Below are positions 27,254 to 36,602 of a stretch of DNA of 64,000 nucleotides, piece by piece. The position numbers and the translations under genes are program-made. Origin of the DNA: Natrinema salsiterrestre (GTDB taxonomy: Archaea; Halobacteriota; Halobacteria; Halobacteriales; Natrialbaceae). The notes beneath the pieces are model-generated. The model was not told the DNA's origin and ran no database searches. It worked only from the letters and a program-made list of their open reading frames with translations. The DNA lies in NCBI RefSeq assembly GCF_029502005.1, contig NZ_JAMQOT010000005.1, positions 248,001 through 312,000 of the forward strand, in the 5' to 3' direction. Each line of letters begins with the position of its first letter. Within the stretch, counting starts at the first letter, position 1.

Positions 27254-28837
27254 ATGCTGAGGAAGAACCTGCTCCGCGTGTCGCGAGCCGGGGGCGGCTA
27301 CCGCCCCCAGTTCGCCGACCGCGAGCACCGCCCGCTCGCCGCTCGAGTCATCGGCACCTATCAGGGCCACGTCGGCGAGTCGCGTGCGGAACTCGAGGCC
27401 GCACTGACCGCGCTCGAACGGGAATCCGACGATTTCAAGCTCGTGCGCGGCCTCTCGGCGCTGCTCGATCGGGAGGCGACCTTCGAGACGAACGTCGAGA
27501 TCGATCCTGAGCGGGCCCGCAGAGCCGCATTCGAGGCGGCCGAAACGGTCGGCGTCGTCACGGAAGACGAGCGCACGACGGCGCTCGTTCGGGCGAGTGA
27601 CTCGCTCGGGGTCTCCGCCGACGAACTCGAGACTGCCCTCTACGCGGACCTCGAGGAGCGGCAGGTCCTGACGGCGGTCGAGCCGCGCTGGGATCCGAAC
27701 GGACTGATCGCCCAGTACAACCTCTCGCTCGCACAGACGGCGCTGTTCGACGCGACCGAGGTACGAGTGCGATCGAGCGACCCGAGGGCCCTGATTTCGA
27801 CGATCAAGCGCCTGCGTCTGATGTACGAGATTCGACGACTCGACGGCGAGTCCGCCGAGTCCCCGGACGGAAGATCGGCCGTCTCCGAACGCGAGGTCGT
27901 CGTGACCGGCCCGACGCGCCTCTTTCGGGCGACACGGCGGTACGGAACGCGGTTCGCTCGCCTGTTGCGGACCGTCGCGACGAGCGAGCGGTGGGCACTC
28001 GAGGCGACGATCGACGATCGGGGGACCGAACGCACGCTCGCGCTCTCCGACGGGGATCCGATTCGGATCCCCGACGCCGAACCGATCGCTGACGTGACGT
28101 TCGATAGCGGCGTCGAAGCCGACTTCGCCGCCCGGTTCTCGAATCTGGACCTCGACTGGACCCTCGTCCGCGAACCGGAGCCGCTCGCGACGGGAACGCG
28201 GGTGATGATCCCGGATTTCTCTTTCGAGTACGATCCGACCGGAACGGCCCGTAGCGACTCGGGAGAAGACGGTCACAGCGACTTCCGCCTCTACTTCGAG
28301 ATCATGGGCTTCTGGACGCCCGAGTACGTCGCGAAGAAGCTCTCCCAGCTCGCCGACCTCGAGGACGTCGACATGCTCGTCGCGGTCGACGAATCGCTTG
28401 GCGTCGGCGAGGAGGTCGCGGCCCGCGACCACCGGGCGATCCCCTACTCGGGGACGGTTCGAGTGAAAGACGTCGCCGACGTCCTCCGGGAGTACGAACG
28501 GCAGCTGGTCGCCGAGAGCGCGGCCCGACTCCCCGACGAGCTGCGACCCGAGGAAGACGTGCTCTCGCTCGAGACGCTCGCCGCTGCCCGCGGTGTGAGC
28601 ACGGACGCCCTCGCGGACGCGGCCACGCCCGAGCACGAACGGGTCGGGCGGACGCTGATTCGGCCGACAGTCATCGAATCGCTCGCCGCGGAGATCGAGT
28701 CGGGGATGGAACTCGCGGAGGCCGAGGCGGTGCTCGAGGAGTACGATATCGCCGACTCGAGTGCGGTACTCTCCCGACTCGGCTATCGAGTCGAATGGGA
28801 CGGGCTGGCCGGCGGTGTTCTCGCCGACCGGGAGTAG
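27254..28837 (+). CDS. Bax1 (DUF790) nuclease, partner of XPB
   Basis: Protein of 527 aa, start ATG 27254. It begins MLRKNLLRVSRAGGGYRPQF, the DUF790 signature, followed by VIGTYQGHVGESR and RALISTIKRLRLMYEIRR in the NTD/PUA-like region. The C-terminal half holds a PD-(D/E)XK-type nuclease core: MIPDFSFEYD near 320 and FRLYFEIMGFWTPEYVAKK near 345. Known archaeal Bax1 binds XPB and cuts 3' of a bubble in an excision-like reaction. Confidence 0.88.
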   Translation: MLRKNLLRVSRAGGGYRPQFADREHRPLAARVIGTYQGHVGESRAELEAALTALERESDDFKLVRGLSALLDREATFETNVEIDPERARRAAFEAAETVGVVTEDERTTALVRASDSLGVSADELETALYADLEERQVLTAVEPRWDPNGLIAQYNLSLAQTALFDATEVRVRSSDPRALISTIKRLRLMYEIRRLDGESAESPDGRSAVSEREVVVTGPTRLFRATRRYGTRFARLLRTVATSERWALEATIDDRGTERTLALSDGDPIRIPDAEPIADVTFDSGVEADFAARFSNLDLDWTLVREPEPLATGTRVMIPDFSFEYDPTGTARSDSGEDGHSDFRLYFEIMGFWTPEYVAKKLSQLADLEDVDMLVAVDESLGVGEEVAARDHRAIPYSGTVRVKDVADVLREYERQLVAESAARLPDELRPEEDVLSLETLAAARGVSTDALADAATPEHERVGRTLIRPTVIESLAAEIESGMELAEAEAVLEEYDIADSSAVLSRLGYRVEWDGLAGGVLADRE

Positions 28838-28956
28838 TCGATGCGGAAGTCGTCGACGGGAAACGTACTGCGTTGGGCCGACCGACCCGGCGACGGACTG
28901 GGAACCAACGTGTGTTGTACTTACGCTTAAAATGGTGAAGCCCTACGTATCGAGTA

Positions 28957-29403
28957 GTGTCCCAGTCCTCCTCCAGCGACTCGGTCTCTCTCCTCCTCGT
29001 CGAGGACAATCCCGGCGACGTCCGACTTATAAAGGAAGCCTTCAAATCCGCCGGGTTCGCGACGACGTTTCACACGGTCAGCGACGGCGACGCCGCGCTG
29101 GAGTTCCTTCGAGAGCACGCGGCGTCCGAAACGAGCCCCGATCTGATACTTTTGGATCTGAACCTCCCGAAAACGAGCGGGTTCGAAGTGCTCGAGGGAA
29201 TCAGGGACGATCCGAAACTGCCGTCGGTGCCGGTGCTCGTCCTGACGAGTTCGGCGGCGACCGAGGACGTCGTCAAGAGTTACGAACTGTGTGCGAACGC
29301 CTATCTCACCAAGCCGACCGACCCGGACGAGTTCGCCGATATCGGCCGGGCGGTCGAAGCGTTCTGGATCGACGAGGCGACGCTGCCGCCGCTGCCGTCG
29401 TAA
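28957..29403 (+). CDS. Receiver-only response regulator
   Basis: Protein of 148 aa from GTG 28957. The CheY-like receiver has the acidic pocket in LLLVEDNPGD near residue 17, phospho-acceptor Asp in LILLDLNLPKTSG near 67, the Thr/Ser switch in VLVLTSSAATED near 95, and the conserved Lys in YLTKPTDP near 117. The Rcp1-like ending lacks any output domain. Its cognate kinase is not in the window. Confidence 0.88.
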   Translation: MSQSSSSDSVSLLLVEDNPGDVRLIKEAFKSAGFATTFHTVSDGDAALEFLREHAASETSPDLILLDLNLPKTSGFEVLEGIRDDPKLPSVPVLVLTSSAATEDVVKSYELCANAYLTKPTDPDEFADIGRAVEAFWIDEATLPPLPS

Positions 29404-29446
29404 GGTCGCTCCCCTCGATACCGGGGAGCGACCACGAGTAGTCTCG

Positions 29447-30034
29447 CTACGACTCGAGGTCTCGCTGTCGCCCCTTCGGAACCATCGAGCGGAGTTCGCC
29501 GTGGACGTAAAGGCCGACGCCGAGCGGTTCGAGCTCGCCTCCCTCGACGGCGTCGCCGTCTCGTACCGGTCGGCCCTCCGGTCCGACCCCGACCTCGTGG
29601 GCGGCGATGAGATACCCCCAGTCGCCGTCCCACCACTCGAGGTCCTGGTCCTCGCCACTCGCAAAGCGCCGCGCCTGCTCGCGGTCGAGTTCGATCACGC
29701 AGTCGGTCGCGCGGTGGCCGAACCGCTGGACGAAGTCCGTCGTGGGTTTCCAGTGTTCCTGCCGGGTGCGCAGGCAGGTCATGCCGATCGCTTCGATTCG
29801 GAGCGGGGTCGGGGCCTCGCCGCCGTAGATCCAGATCTTGCCCGCGCCCTTCTCCCAGAACGTGTAGTCGTCGAAGGTCTCGGGCGGAATCCCGAACCGG
29901 TCCGCGAAGAGGTCGACGACCTCCTCTCGCGTGGCTCGTCCCTCGACCGTGCGCTCGGCGTCGGTCGCCGGCAGCCGATCGAACCGCTGGCCGTCGTTCG
30001 TCTCGCGCTCGTCGCTCTCGCGTCCGTCGCTCAT
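29447..30034 (-). CDS. PUA-like RNA-binding protein, partner of the RNA methyltransferase
   Basis: Protein of 195 aa starting at ATG 30032-30034, overlapping the methyltransferase stop by 4 nt (ATGA), so translation is probably coupled. The C-terminal 100 residues resemble the PUA-like RNA-binding domain fused to bacterial RsmF-type methyltransferases, ending in EPLGVGLYVHGELRSMVPKGRQ. The middle has FGIPPETFDDYTFWEKGAGKIW. Here it is a separate chain. It likely helps the methyltransferase hold its rRNA or tRNA substrate. Confidence 0.7.
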   Translation of the reverse strand: MSDGRESDERETNDGQRFDRLPATDAERTVEGRATREEVVDLFADRFGIPPETFDDYTFWEKGAGKIWIYGGEAPTPLRIEAIGMTCLRTRQEHWKPTTDFVQRFGHRATDCVIELDREQARRFASGEDQDLEWWDGDWGYLIAAHEVGVGPEGRPVRDGDAVEGGELEPLGVGLYVHGELRSMVPKGRQRDLES

Positions 30035-30942
30035 TCGGCGGTCACCTCCAGTTTCGCGACGAAGAAACCGCCGGTGTCGTTCTGATGCGGGTAGATTCGC
30101 GCCGCGTTCTCGAGGCTCGAGTCGAACGCGTCGCCGTCCCACTCGGTCAGTCCCGGCGAGTGCTCGAGGGCCAGATCGAAGTCGACGACGCGGCAGCCCT
30201 CCTCGTCCAGCGCGTGCTGGACGACGGCCTCGTTCTCCTCGGGCGCGAAGGTACACGTCGAGTAGACCACCGTGCCGCCCTCGCGAGTGGCCTGGATCGC
30301 CCGGCGGATGATTCCCTTCTGGATGCCCGCGACGGAGGAGATGTGTCCTTCGGACCAGTTGTCCAGCGCGTCGGGGTTCTTCCGGATCGTCCCCTCGCAG
30401 GAACAGGGGGCGTCGACGAGGGTCCGATCGAAGCGGTCGAAGTCGAACCGCTCGAGCGAGTAGTTTCGGGCGTCGTCGTTGGTCACCGCGAGGCTGGTCG
30501 CGCCGAGGCGCTCGGCGTTGAATCGGAGCGCGGAGATGCGCCCGAGGTTGTTGTCGTTCGCGACGACCGTCCCGCGGTCGTCCATCAGCGCCGCGATCTG
30601 GGTCGCCTTGCTTCCGGGGGCGGCACAGCAGTCCCAGACGCGCTCGCCGGGATCGGGATCGAGAACGACCGGCGGCACCGCCGAGACCTCCTCCTGGCCG
30701 GTGGTGAAGCCGTGGAACGAGGACCAGGTCGAGCCCGGCGAGTCCGTCTCGAGGCGCAGCACGCGCGGGTTCCAGTCCGCCTGCTCGTAGGTCACGCCCT
30801 CCTCCGCGAGGGCCTCGAGCGCTCGCTCGACCGAGGCCTTGATCGTGTTCACGCGGACGGCGTTGCCGAGCGGCCGCTGGCAGGCCGCCAGAAACGCGTC
30901 GAAATCGTCGATAATCGGTCGATACCGCTCGAGTGGCTCCAT
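30031..30942 (-). CDS. RsmB/NOP2/NSUN-family RNA m5C methyltransferase
   Basis: Protein of 303 aa, start ATG 30940-30942. SAM-binding motif I lies in VWDCCAAPGSKATQIA near 108, motif IV is DAPCSCEG near 182, and motif VI is YSTCTFAPEENE near 232, so both catalytic Cys (in PC and TC) are present. The protein methylates C5 of cytosine in rRNA or tRNA. It lacks the PUA-like tail, which is encoded by the overlapping next gene. Confidence 0.92.
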   Translation of the reverse strand: MEPLERYRPIIDDFDAFLAACQRPLGNAVRVNTIKASVERALEALAEEGVTYEQADWNPRVLRLETDSPGSTWSSFHGFTTGQEEVSAVPPVVLDPDPGERVWDCCAAPGSKATQIAALMDDRGTVVANDNNLGRISALRFNAERLGATSLAVTNDDARNYSLERFDFDRFDRTLVDAPCSCEGTIRKNPDALDNWSEGHISSVAGIQKGIIRRAIQATREGGTVVYSTCTFAPEENEAVVQHALDEEGCRVVDFDLALEHSPGLTEWDGDAFDSSLENAARIYPHQNDTGGFFVAKLEVTAE

Positions 30943-31063
30943 CGGCCGTTGGTTCGAGCGGGCAGCGCTTGTGGGTTTCGAAGCCGACGGGAGGGGACGG
31001 GACGTCGATCAGCCGCGTTTCCGTCGCCCTCGATTTTATGCCGCTGTCGATCGATATCAGGAT

Positions 31064-31810
31064 ATGGCAAGAATCCGCGTTCAGGGACCGGAAGCGGACC
31101 TCGAGAACCCGATGCTCGTCGAGGGGTTTCCGGGCGTCGGTCTCGTCGGAAAGATCGCGACCGACCACCTCATCGAGCAACTGGATATGCGCTATCACGC
31201 GAGCGTCCACTGCAAGGGACTGCCCCGGATCGGCGTCTACCGAAGCGGTGACCGGACGGCGCAGCCTCCCGTGCGACTCTACGTCAGCGACGAGCACGAT
31301 CTCCTCGCCCTGCAGAGCGACGCGCCGATCAATTCACAGGCGGTCGAGAGCGTCTCCGACTGCTTGACCGGCTGGATCGTCGATCGGGAAGCCACGCCGC
31401 TCTATCTCAGCGGGCTCCCCGCAGAACGGGAGGCCGAGGACCGACCCGACATCTACGGGATCGCGACCGGGGACGCCGGCAAACGACTCGAGGCGACCGA
31501 CATTCCGGTTCCGCCCGAGGACGGCGTCATCACCGGGCCGACGGGGGCGCTCATCAACCGCGCCGCACACGAGAACTACGGCAGCGTCGGTCTCGTCGTC
31601 GAGTGTGACCACCAGTTCCCGGATCCCGAGGCCGCGAGCGTCCTGCTCGAGGACGGGATCGGGCAGGTCGCGGACCTCGAGGTGGACGTCCGGGAGCTCG
31701 TCGACCGCGCGGAGGAGATCCGCGCGAAACGGGAGGAGTTGGCCCAGCAGATGCAGGCGATCGGACAGGACGAGAGTTCGCAGGCACAGCCGCTGCGGAT
31801 GTATCAGTGA
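31064..31810 (+). CDS. PAC2-family proteasome assembly chaperone
   Basis: Protein of 248 aa, start ATG 31064. The fold opens MLVEGFPGVGLVGKIATDHLIEQL, the PAC2 signature, with the GPTGALINRAA and YGSVGLVVECDHQFPDP blocks later. A C-terminal helix (about 205-235, RAEEIRAKREELAQQMQ) and a short tail ending in LRMYQ could carry an HbYX-like contact for the 20S proteasome. PbaA/PbaB-type relatives help assemble or bind the archaeal proteasome. Confidence 0.85.
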   Translation: MARIRVQGPEADLENPMLVEGFPGVGLVGKIATDHLIEQLDMRYHASVHCKGLPRIGVYRSGDRTAQPPVRLYVSDEHDLLALQSDAPINSQAVESVSDCLTGWIVDREATPLYLSGLPAEREAEDRPDIYGIATGDAGKRLEATDIPVPPEDGVITGPTGALINRAAHENYGSVGLVVECDHQFPDPEAASVLLEDGIGQVADLEVDVRELVDRAEEIRAKREELAQQMQAIGQDESSQAQPLRMYQ

Positions 31811-31918
31811 CGGATTCGGACGGGTTTGCAGCCGTTTTCGACCGATTCGGATCGGTACCGACGATTGCTCCGACCGACCGACGGCCAGATTCACGCCCGA
31901 TAGCGTCGAAAATCGAGC

Positions 31919-31930
31919 TAACATATATCG
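31919..31930 (+). promoter_or_regulatory. TATA-like box of the amidase gene
   Basis: The sequence taacatatatcg lies 23-34 nt before the ATG at 31953, so the transcript is probably leaderless. Confidence 0.5.
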
Positions 31931-31952
31931 TACTTCGTGTGGGAGTTGTGGT

Positions 31953-33377
31953 ATGTCACGCGAGACGGAACTCACGGGGCTTTCCGCGACGGAGCTCGCG
32001 GCCCGAATCCGAACCGGCGACGTCACGGCGACCGACGCCGTCGAGGCACACCTCGAGCGAATCGACTCCCTCGACGGCGAGATCAACGCGTTCGTCACCG
32101 TCTGCGAGGACGAAGCGCTCGAGGCGGCCGCGGAAGCGGATCGGGCGCTCGAGGACGGAGCGGACGTCGGCCCGCTCCACGGCGTCCCCCTCGCGCTGAA
32201 GGACCTCGGTTCGGTGAAGGAGGGCGTCCGCCACACGTACGGCTCCGCGCTCTTCGCGGACCACGTCGCCGATCGGACCTCGGCGATCGTCGAGCGCCTC
32301 GAGGACGCCGGCGCGATCGTGATCGGAAAGACGAACACGCCGGAGTTGGGTCACAAGGGCACGACGGATAACGAACTGATCGGCGCGACGGCGTCGCCGA
32401 TCGACACCGACCTGAACGCGGGCGGCTCCTCCGGCGGCTCGGCCGCGGCGCTCGCAGCGGGTATGACCCCCATCGCGACGGGCAGCGACGCGGGCGGCTC
32501 GCTGCGCATTCCGGCCGCGGCCTGCGGCGTCTACGGGTTCAAACCGACCTTCGGCCTGATACCGGACGACGGCAGGCCGAGCGCGTTCGGTCGGGAACTC
32601 CAGCACACAACGAAGGGGCCCATGACTCGAACCGTCGAGGACGCAGCGCTCTTGCTCTCGCTGATGGACGGCCCCCACCCCGACGATCCGAACAGCGTCC
32701 CCGTCGATATCGACTACCGCGACGCGGTCGAGCGGCCGATCGACGACTACCGGATCGCCTACAGTCCCGACCTCGACGCCTTCCCGATCGACGACGACGT
32801 GCGTGCGGTCGTCGACGACGCGGTCACCGCGTTCGCGGATGCGGGTGCGACGGTCGACACGGTTCCGCTCGACCACGGCTATTCGATGGCCGAACTGAGC
32901 GAGGCCGCGATGCCGGCGTACACGACCTCCGTCCTCGAGAGCGCGACGGTCATCGAGGAGGCCCACGGCGTCGACTTTCTGGAGCGGTCCGACGAGGTCT
33001 CCGACAGCCTGCTCGCGATGTTGCACGTCGGGGAGGAGTACGGCCCCGAAGACGTCGCTCGGTCCGGCATCGTCCGGACCGGCGTGTACGACGCGGTTCA
33101 GGACCTGTTCGCCGACTACGACCTGCTCGTGGCACCGACGCTCTCGCGGGCGGATCTCGGTCTTTACGAGGATCTCGAGGCCGAAGCCTGGGATTGGCCG
33201 CTGACCTGGCCCTTCAACTGGACCGGCCACCCCGTCGCGTCCGCGCCCGCCGGACTGACCGACCGCGGTCACCCCGTCGGTCTCCAGCTCGTCGGCCGCC
33301 GGTTCGCCGACGACGAGATCCTCGCGGCGAGCGCGGCGCTCGAGCGCGAGCGGCCCTGGAACCACCTCTACGAGTAG
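31953..33377 (+). CDS. Amidase (amidase signature family)
   Basis: Protein of 474 aa, start ATG 31953. The Ser-cisSer-Lys triad is visible: Lys in LHGVPLALKD near residue 77, cis-Ser in AGGSSGGSAAA near 155, and nucleophile Ser in GSDAGGSLRIPA near 178. ATASPIDTDLNAGGSS is the usual approach to the signature. The fold is full length, with the family C-terminus (VGLQLVGRRFADDEIL). It cleaves amides; it may act on a small molecule, since no glutamyl-tRNA amidotransferase partners are adjacent. Confidence 0.9.
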   Translation: MSRETELTGLSATELAARIRTGDVTATDAVEAHLERIDSLDGEINAFVTVCEDEALEAAAEADRALEDGADVGPLHGVPLALKDLGSVKEGVRHTYGSALFADHVADRTSAIVERLEDAGAIVIGKTNTPELGHKGTTDNELIGATASPIDTDLNAGGSSGGSAAALAAGMTPIATGSDAGGSLRIPAAACGVYGFKPTFGLIPDDGRPSAFGRELQHTTKGPMTRTVEDAALLLSLMDGPHPDDPNSVPVDIDYRDAVERPIDDYRIAYSPDLDAFPIDDDVRAVVDDAVTAFADAGATVDTVPLDHGYSMAELSEAAMPAYTTSVLESATVIEEAHGVDFLERSDEVSDSLLAMLHVGEEYGPEDVARSGIVRTGVYDAVQDLFADYDLLVAPTLSRADLGLYEDLEAEAWDWPLTWPFNWTGHPVASAPAGLTDRGHPVGLQLVGRRFADDEILAASAALERERPWNHLYE

Positions 33378-33505
33378 CGATCGAGCGAATCACGGTCACC
33401 GTTCACAGCCCTCGTTCGGCCGCTTTGCGGGGTATTCCGCTGTCGCAAGGCGAACCGATGACCGGTACCAAAACCCATTTTCGCGTCCTGGGCGTTCGGT
33501 CGGAC

Positions 33506-34348
33506 ATGGGAACTCACGACGCCGAAGCGATCGCACCGGAGACGTGTCCGACCGCGAACGGCATGCCGATGCTCGGCCTCGGCACCTGGCAGAACGACGA
33601 TCCCGAGCAGTGCGCCGAGAGCGTCCAGACGGCCCTCGAGACGGGGTATCGACACATCGACACCGCTCAGGCCTACGACAACGAGGAAGCCGTCGGGGAG
33701 GGCATCGCGGCCGCCGACGTCGACCGCGAGGACGTCTTCCTCGCGACCAAGATCTGGATCTCGAATCTCGCCCGCGAGGACGTCCTCGAGACGGCTCGCG
33801 CGAGCCTGGATCGGCTCGGCGTCGACTACGTCGACCTGCTGTACGTCCACTGGCCGTCCGGAGAGTACGACGCCGAGGAAACGCTGTCGGCCCTCTCGGA
33901 ACTGTACGAGGAGGGACTGATCGAGAACGTCGGCGTCAGTAACTTCCGGCCAGAGGATCTCGCGGTCGCCGTCGACGTCTGCGACGCGCCGATCTTCGCG
34001 AATCAGGTCGAACTGCACCCGCTGCTTCCCCAGGAAGCGATTCGGGAAGCCTGCGACGAGTACGATATCGAAGTCGTCGGCTACTCGCCGCTGGCCCGCG
34101 GACAGGTCTTCGACCGGCCCGAAATCCGGGAGATCGCGGAAAAGCACGGCGCAAGCGAGGCGCAGGTCAGCCTCGCCTGGGCGCGCGAGAAGGGCGTCAC
34201 CACGATTCCGAAGGCGACGGGCGGGGACCACATCGGCGACAACTGGGAATCGCTGACGGTCGACCTCGATCGGGAGGACCGCGATACGATCGACGCGATC
34301 GACGAGACGAGTCGCGCGGTCGACCCCGACTTCGCGCCCTGGAACTGA
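33506..34348 (+). CDS. Aldo/keto reductase
   Basis: Protein of 280 aa; ATG 33506 is preferred, with an alternative ATG at 33458. Catalytic tetrad residues are visible: Asp and Tyr in HIDTAQAYDNEEAVG near 48-53, Lys in LATKIW near 77, and His in LYVHWP near 108. Later GYSPLARG and the NADPH motif TTIPKATGGDHI near 235 are seen. It reduces aldehydes or ketones with NAD(P)H. The physiological substrate is unknown. Confidence 0.9.
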   Translation: MGTHDAEAIAPETCPTANGMPMLGLGTWQNDDPEQCAESVQTALETGYRHIDTAQAYDNEEAVGEGIAAADVDREDVFLATKIWISNLAREDVLETARASLDRLGVDYVDLLYVHWPSGEYDAEETLSALSELYEEGLIENVGVSNFRPEDLAVAVDVCDAPIFANQVELHPLLPQEAIREACDEYDIEVVGYSPLARGQVFDRPEIREIAEKHGASEAQVSLAWAREKGVTTIPKATGGDHIGDNWESLTVDLDREDRDTIDAIDETSRAVDPDFAPWN

Positions 34349-34516
34349 TCGGCGCGGCGACTGCGGGTTCCGTTCGATTTTCTCGAGATCGTCTCTTCGG
34401 TTATCGTCCCTGAGATTCGGCGTCCGAGATCGGAGACGCGACCGACTCGCTGTCGACGTATCACCGCGGAAGAAAAAGCAGGAAAGTTTACGGTACATCG
34501 GCTTTTTGGCTCGCGT

Positions 34517-35284
34517 ATGTCTACCCGCTCACGAAGCGGTGGCGGAGGGTTCGTCGGCGCGGTCAGAGCCGACATTCAGCGGTTACACGGGGCCTGGATG
34601 GAGATCGTCTTCCCCCGGCAACGCGGCCGCGGCCACTCCGTCATGGGCAAGTGGAAACCCGAGACGCTTCCGCAGAAGATCGGCTATCACGGCTGGAGCG
34701 TCCTCGGGATCCTCGGCCTGTTCGCCCTCTATCCGCTTACCGTCATCGGCCTCGGTACCCGCTACTACGCGGCGAAACTCGACTCGACCAGAACCAGACT
34801 GGGGATCGTCGGCGTCACGGGCGTCGCGCTACTCGGCTGGGGGCTGCTGACACTCGCATGGGGTGCGATGTCATACATGGAACAGGTCGCCATCCCCATC
34901 GATTCGGTCCTCGCCGTCGCAGCGGCGAGCGGCGTCGCGACGGTATCGACCGCACTCGCGGCGACGACATCGAAGGTCGGCGGCCGCGGTACGACGGTCG
35001 GTCTCGCTTACCCCTTCGCGATGACGGCGCTGTTCCTGCCACCCGTCGTCGCCGCGCTCGTCACCCCGTCGCTGCATCCCTACGTCCTCGATCCCAGCTA
35101 CGACTTCGCCGTCTGGGTCCTCGACAACGTGTTGTTCGTCGGCGGCGTCAGCGAGTACCTCCGATCGAACTTCACCCTCGAGGGAGCCGCCTACGCCGCG
35201 ATGTGGGTCGGCATCTCCTTCCCGCTGGGGTGGTTCCTCGGCGGCGTCGTCACGCTGGCGAATCTCGTTCGACCCTCGGAGTAG
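34517..35284 (+). CDS. Integral membrane protein, 255 aa
   Basis: ATG 34517. After a basic, Gly/Arg-rich N-terminus (RSGGGGF, then ERGRG-type segment) come about five hydrophobic helices (about 62-82, 96-118, 126-148, 165-188 and 225-250). No transporter or enzyme motif is recognised. It is a haloarchaeal hypothetical. Confidence 0.6.
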   Translation: MSTRSRSGGGGFVGAVRADIQRLHGAWMEIVFPRQRGRGHSVMGKWKPETLPQKIGYHGWSVLGILGLFALYPLTVIGLGTRYYAAKLDSTRTRLGIVGVTGVALLGWGLLTLAWGAMSYMEQVAIPIDSVLAVAAASGVATVSTALAATTSKVGGRGTTVGLAYPFAMTALFLPPVVAALVTPSLHPYVLDPSYDFAVWVLDNVLFVGGVSEYLRSNFTLEGAAYAAMWVGISFPLGWFLGGVVTLANLVRPSE

Positions 35285-35374
35285 TCTCGTCGCTGCGTTT
35301 CTGTTTCGGTCAACACTCGTGAACGGACTGCCGATTCCCGATATCATTAGGGGCCTCCTTCCTAACGGCCGCAT

Positions 35375-35566
35375 ATGGAGTTCGACCTTCCGAAGACTGC
35401 AGCCGTGTTCGTCGTCGTGATTGCGATCGGTGTCGGCGGCTTGATCGGTATGGACGTGATGCCGATGAACGTCATGTTGATGATGGTCGCACCGTCGATG
35501 ATCGCGTTCGGGTTGCTCATGCTCGTCCTCGGTGTCAAACACGGCGAGTACCGAACCGCTCACTGA
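35375..35566 (+). CDS. Small two-helix membrane protein, 63 aa
   Basis: ATG 35375. Two hydrophobic helices (about 7-27 and 30-52) are linked by a Met-rich turn (MDVMPMNVMLMM), with a short polar tail. The gene lies 90 nt after the 255-aa membrane protein on the same strand. No function is known to me, though small proteins of this shape are frequent in haloarchaea. Confidence 0.6.
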   Translation: MEFDLPKTAAVFVVVIAIGVGGLIGMDVMPMNVMLMMVAPSMIAFGLLMLVLGVKHGEYRTAH

Positions 35567-35756
35567 CTCGGTATCCGACGTACCGCCTCGACCGCTCGAA
35601 TCGGTTCGAGAAACACCGCGACGGCGGCGTCCTGACCGTCGATCGGGCCGCTGAAATCGATCCAGAGCGTACGATTTCTCCGTTAGCTACGCCGTTCCAA
35701 CGTGACCTACCCCTTCCCGCGACAGAAATGCAATCGATTTCCGTCGTTGACCGTCG

Positions 35757-36602
35757 TTACTCACCCCACACTCGCCAGTAAAAATCGCTATGCGGAATGT
35801 CCGATCCGGGTTCGTAGTTTCTGTTACTCCGCACCTGAACGCATGCATTGATCTGTTGTGGGCTACTCCACGAACTCCAGAAACCGGTCGCGTCTTTCAG
35901 TTCGACGGTGACGTGTCCGGCGTCGTCGACATTCACACTTTTGTTGTGTTGGTAGGTTTCGCTCGTCGATGCCTGACCCGAAATCCCGACCGTTCCACCC
36001 GGCGTCGAGATGTCGAAACCGACGTCGGCCGTATCCCCTTTATTGACTCGAGAAGACGGTGAGAAGTCCGTCACCTCGACGCTACCGTCAGTGACGTCTA
36101 ACTTGCTTCTGATCGCCCCGAGTTGCCAGATCGTCTGCGGTTTTCCGTTCGACCACATCCAGAAGAAGTAGATTCGCTTGTCCGATTCGGCCCTGTATTC
36201 GCCCCGATACATCGAAAGCGTGTTTTCGACTTTACCCATCACATCGTTCCCGGGACAGCAGGTGACGTCGTACTCCAGATTCCAGCCACCGACCCAGCCG
36301 AGATTGGTCGTATCGATGTCCGCGCTCTGTGTTCCGATCTCATCCGAAGAGGCTGCCGTCGGAACGATATCACGTGCGGGGATATCGTACTCCTCGGCTT
36401 TCTCTTCGGCGTACGTGATCATCTCGTCTTCGGATAGCATATTCTCTCCGGACAGTTCTAGTGCCGCGCCGTCCGAATCCGAGAGTTCGTCCCGTCTGTC
36501 GGAGGCGTCGTTCGAATCGACCGTCGCGCCAGCGACGGTTCCGCTGATGAAACTTCCAGTCAGTGCTGTCCCAGCCGCCGTCAAGAGAGTCCGTTTTCTC
36601 AT
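35757..36602 (-). CDS. Exported orphan protein with Cys-Cys motif, 281 aa
   Basis: Start ATG 36600-36602. The N-terminus (MRKRTLLTAAGTALTG followed by Ser/Gly/Ala) is a signal peptide, probably Tat-type given the basic KR pair. The mature part has an acidic linker, then a beta-rich domain from about residue 95: LGWVGGWNLEYDVTCCPG, KRIYFFWMWSNGKPQTIWQ, and an aromatic C-terminus (FWSSWSSPQQ, FYWRVWG). The Cys pair and a later single Cys could form disulfides. Base composition is lower in GC than the neighbours and the upstream region is AT-rich. It resembles no family I recognise; an exported toxin or adhesin is only a guess. Confidence 0.55.
   Translation of the reverse strand: MRKRTLLTAAGTALTGSFISGTVAGATVDSNDASDRRDELSDSDGAALELSGENMLSEDEMITYAEEKAEEYDIPARDIVPTAASSDEIGTQSADIDTTNLGWVGGWNLEYDVTCCPGNDVMGKVENTLSMYRGEYRAESDKRIYFFWMWSNGKPQTIWQLGAIRSKLDVTDGSVEVTDFSPSSRVNKGDTADVGFDISTPGGTVGISGQASTSETYQHNKSVNVDDAGHVTVELKDATGFWSSWSSPQQINACVQVRSNRNYEPGSDIPHSDFYWRVWGE

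Noticed and set aside
26543-28636. Very long open frame opposite the UDG and Bax1 genes
   Set aside because: Antisense to two recognised genes and crossing their boundary; no motif.
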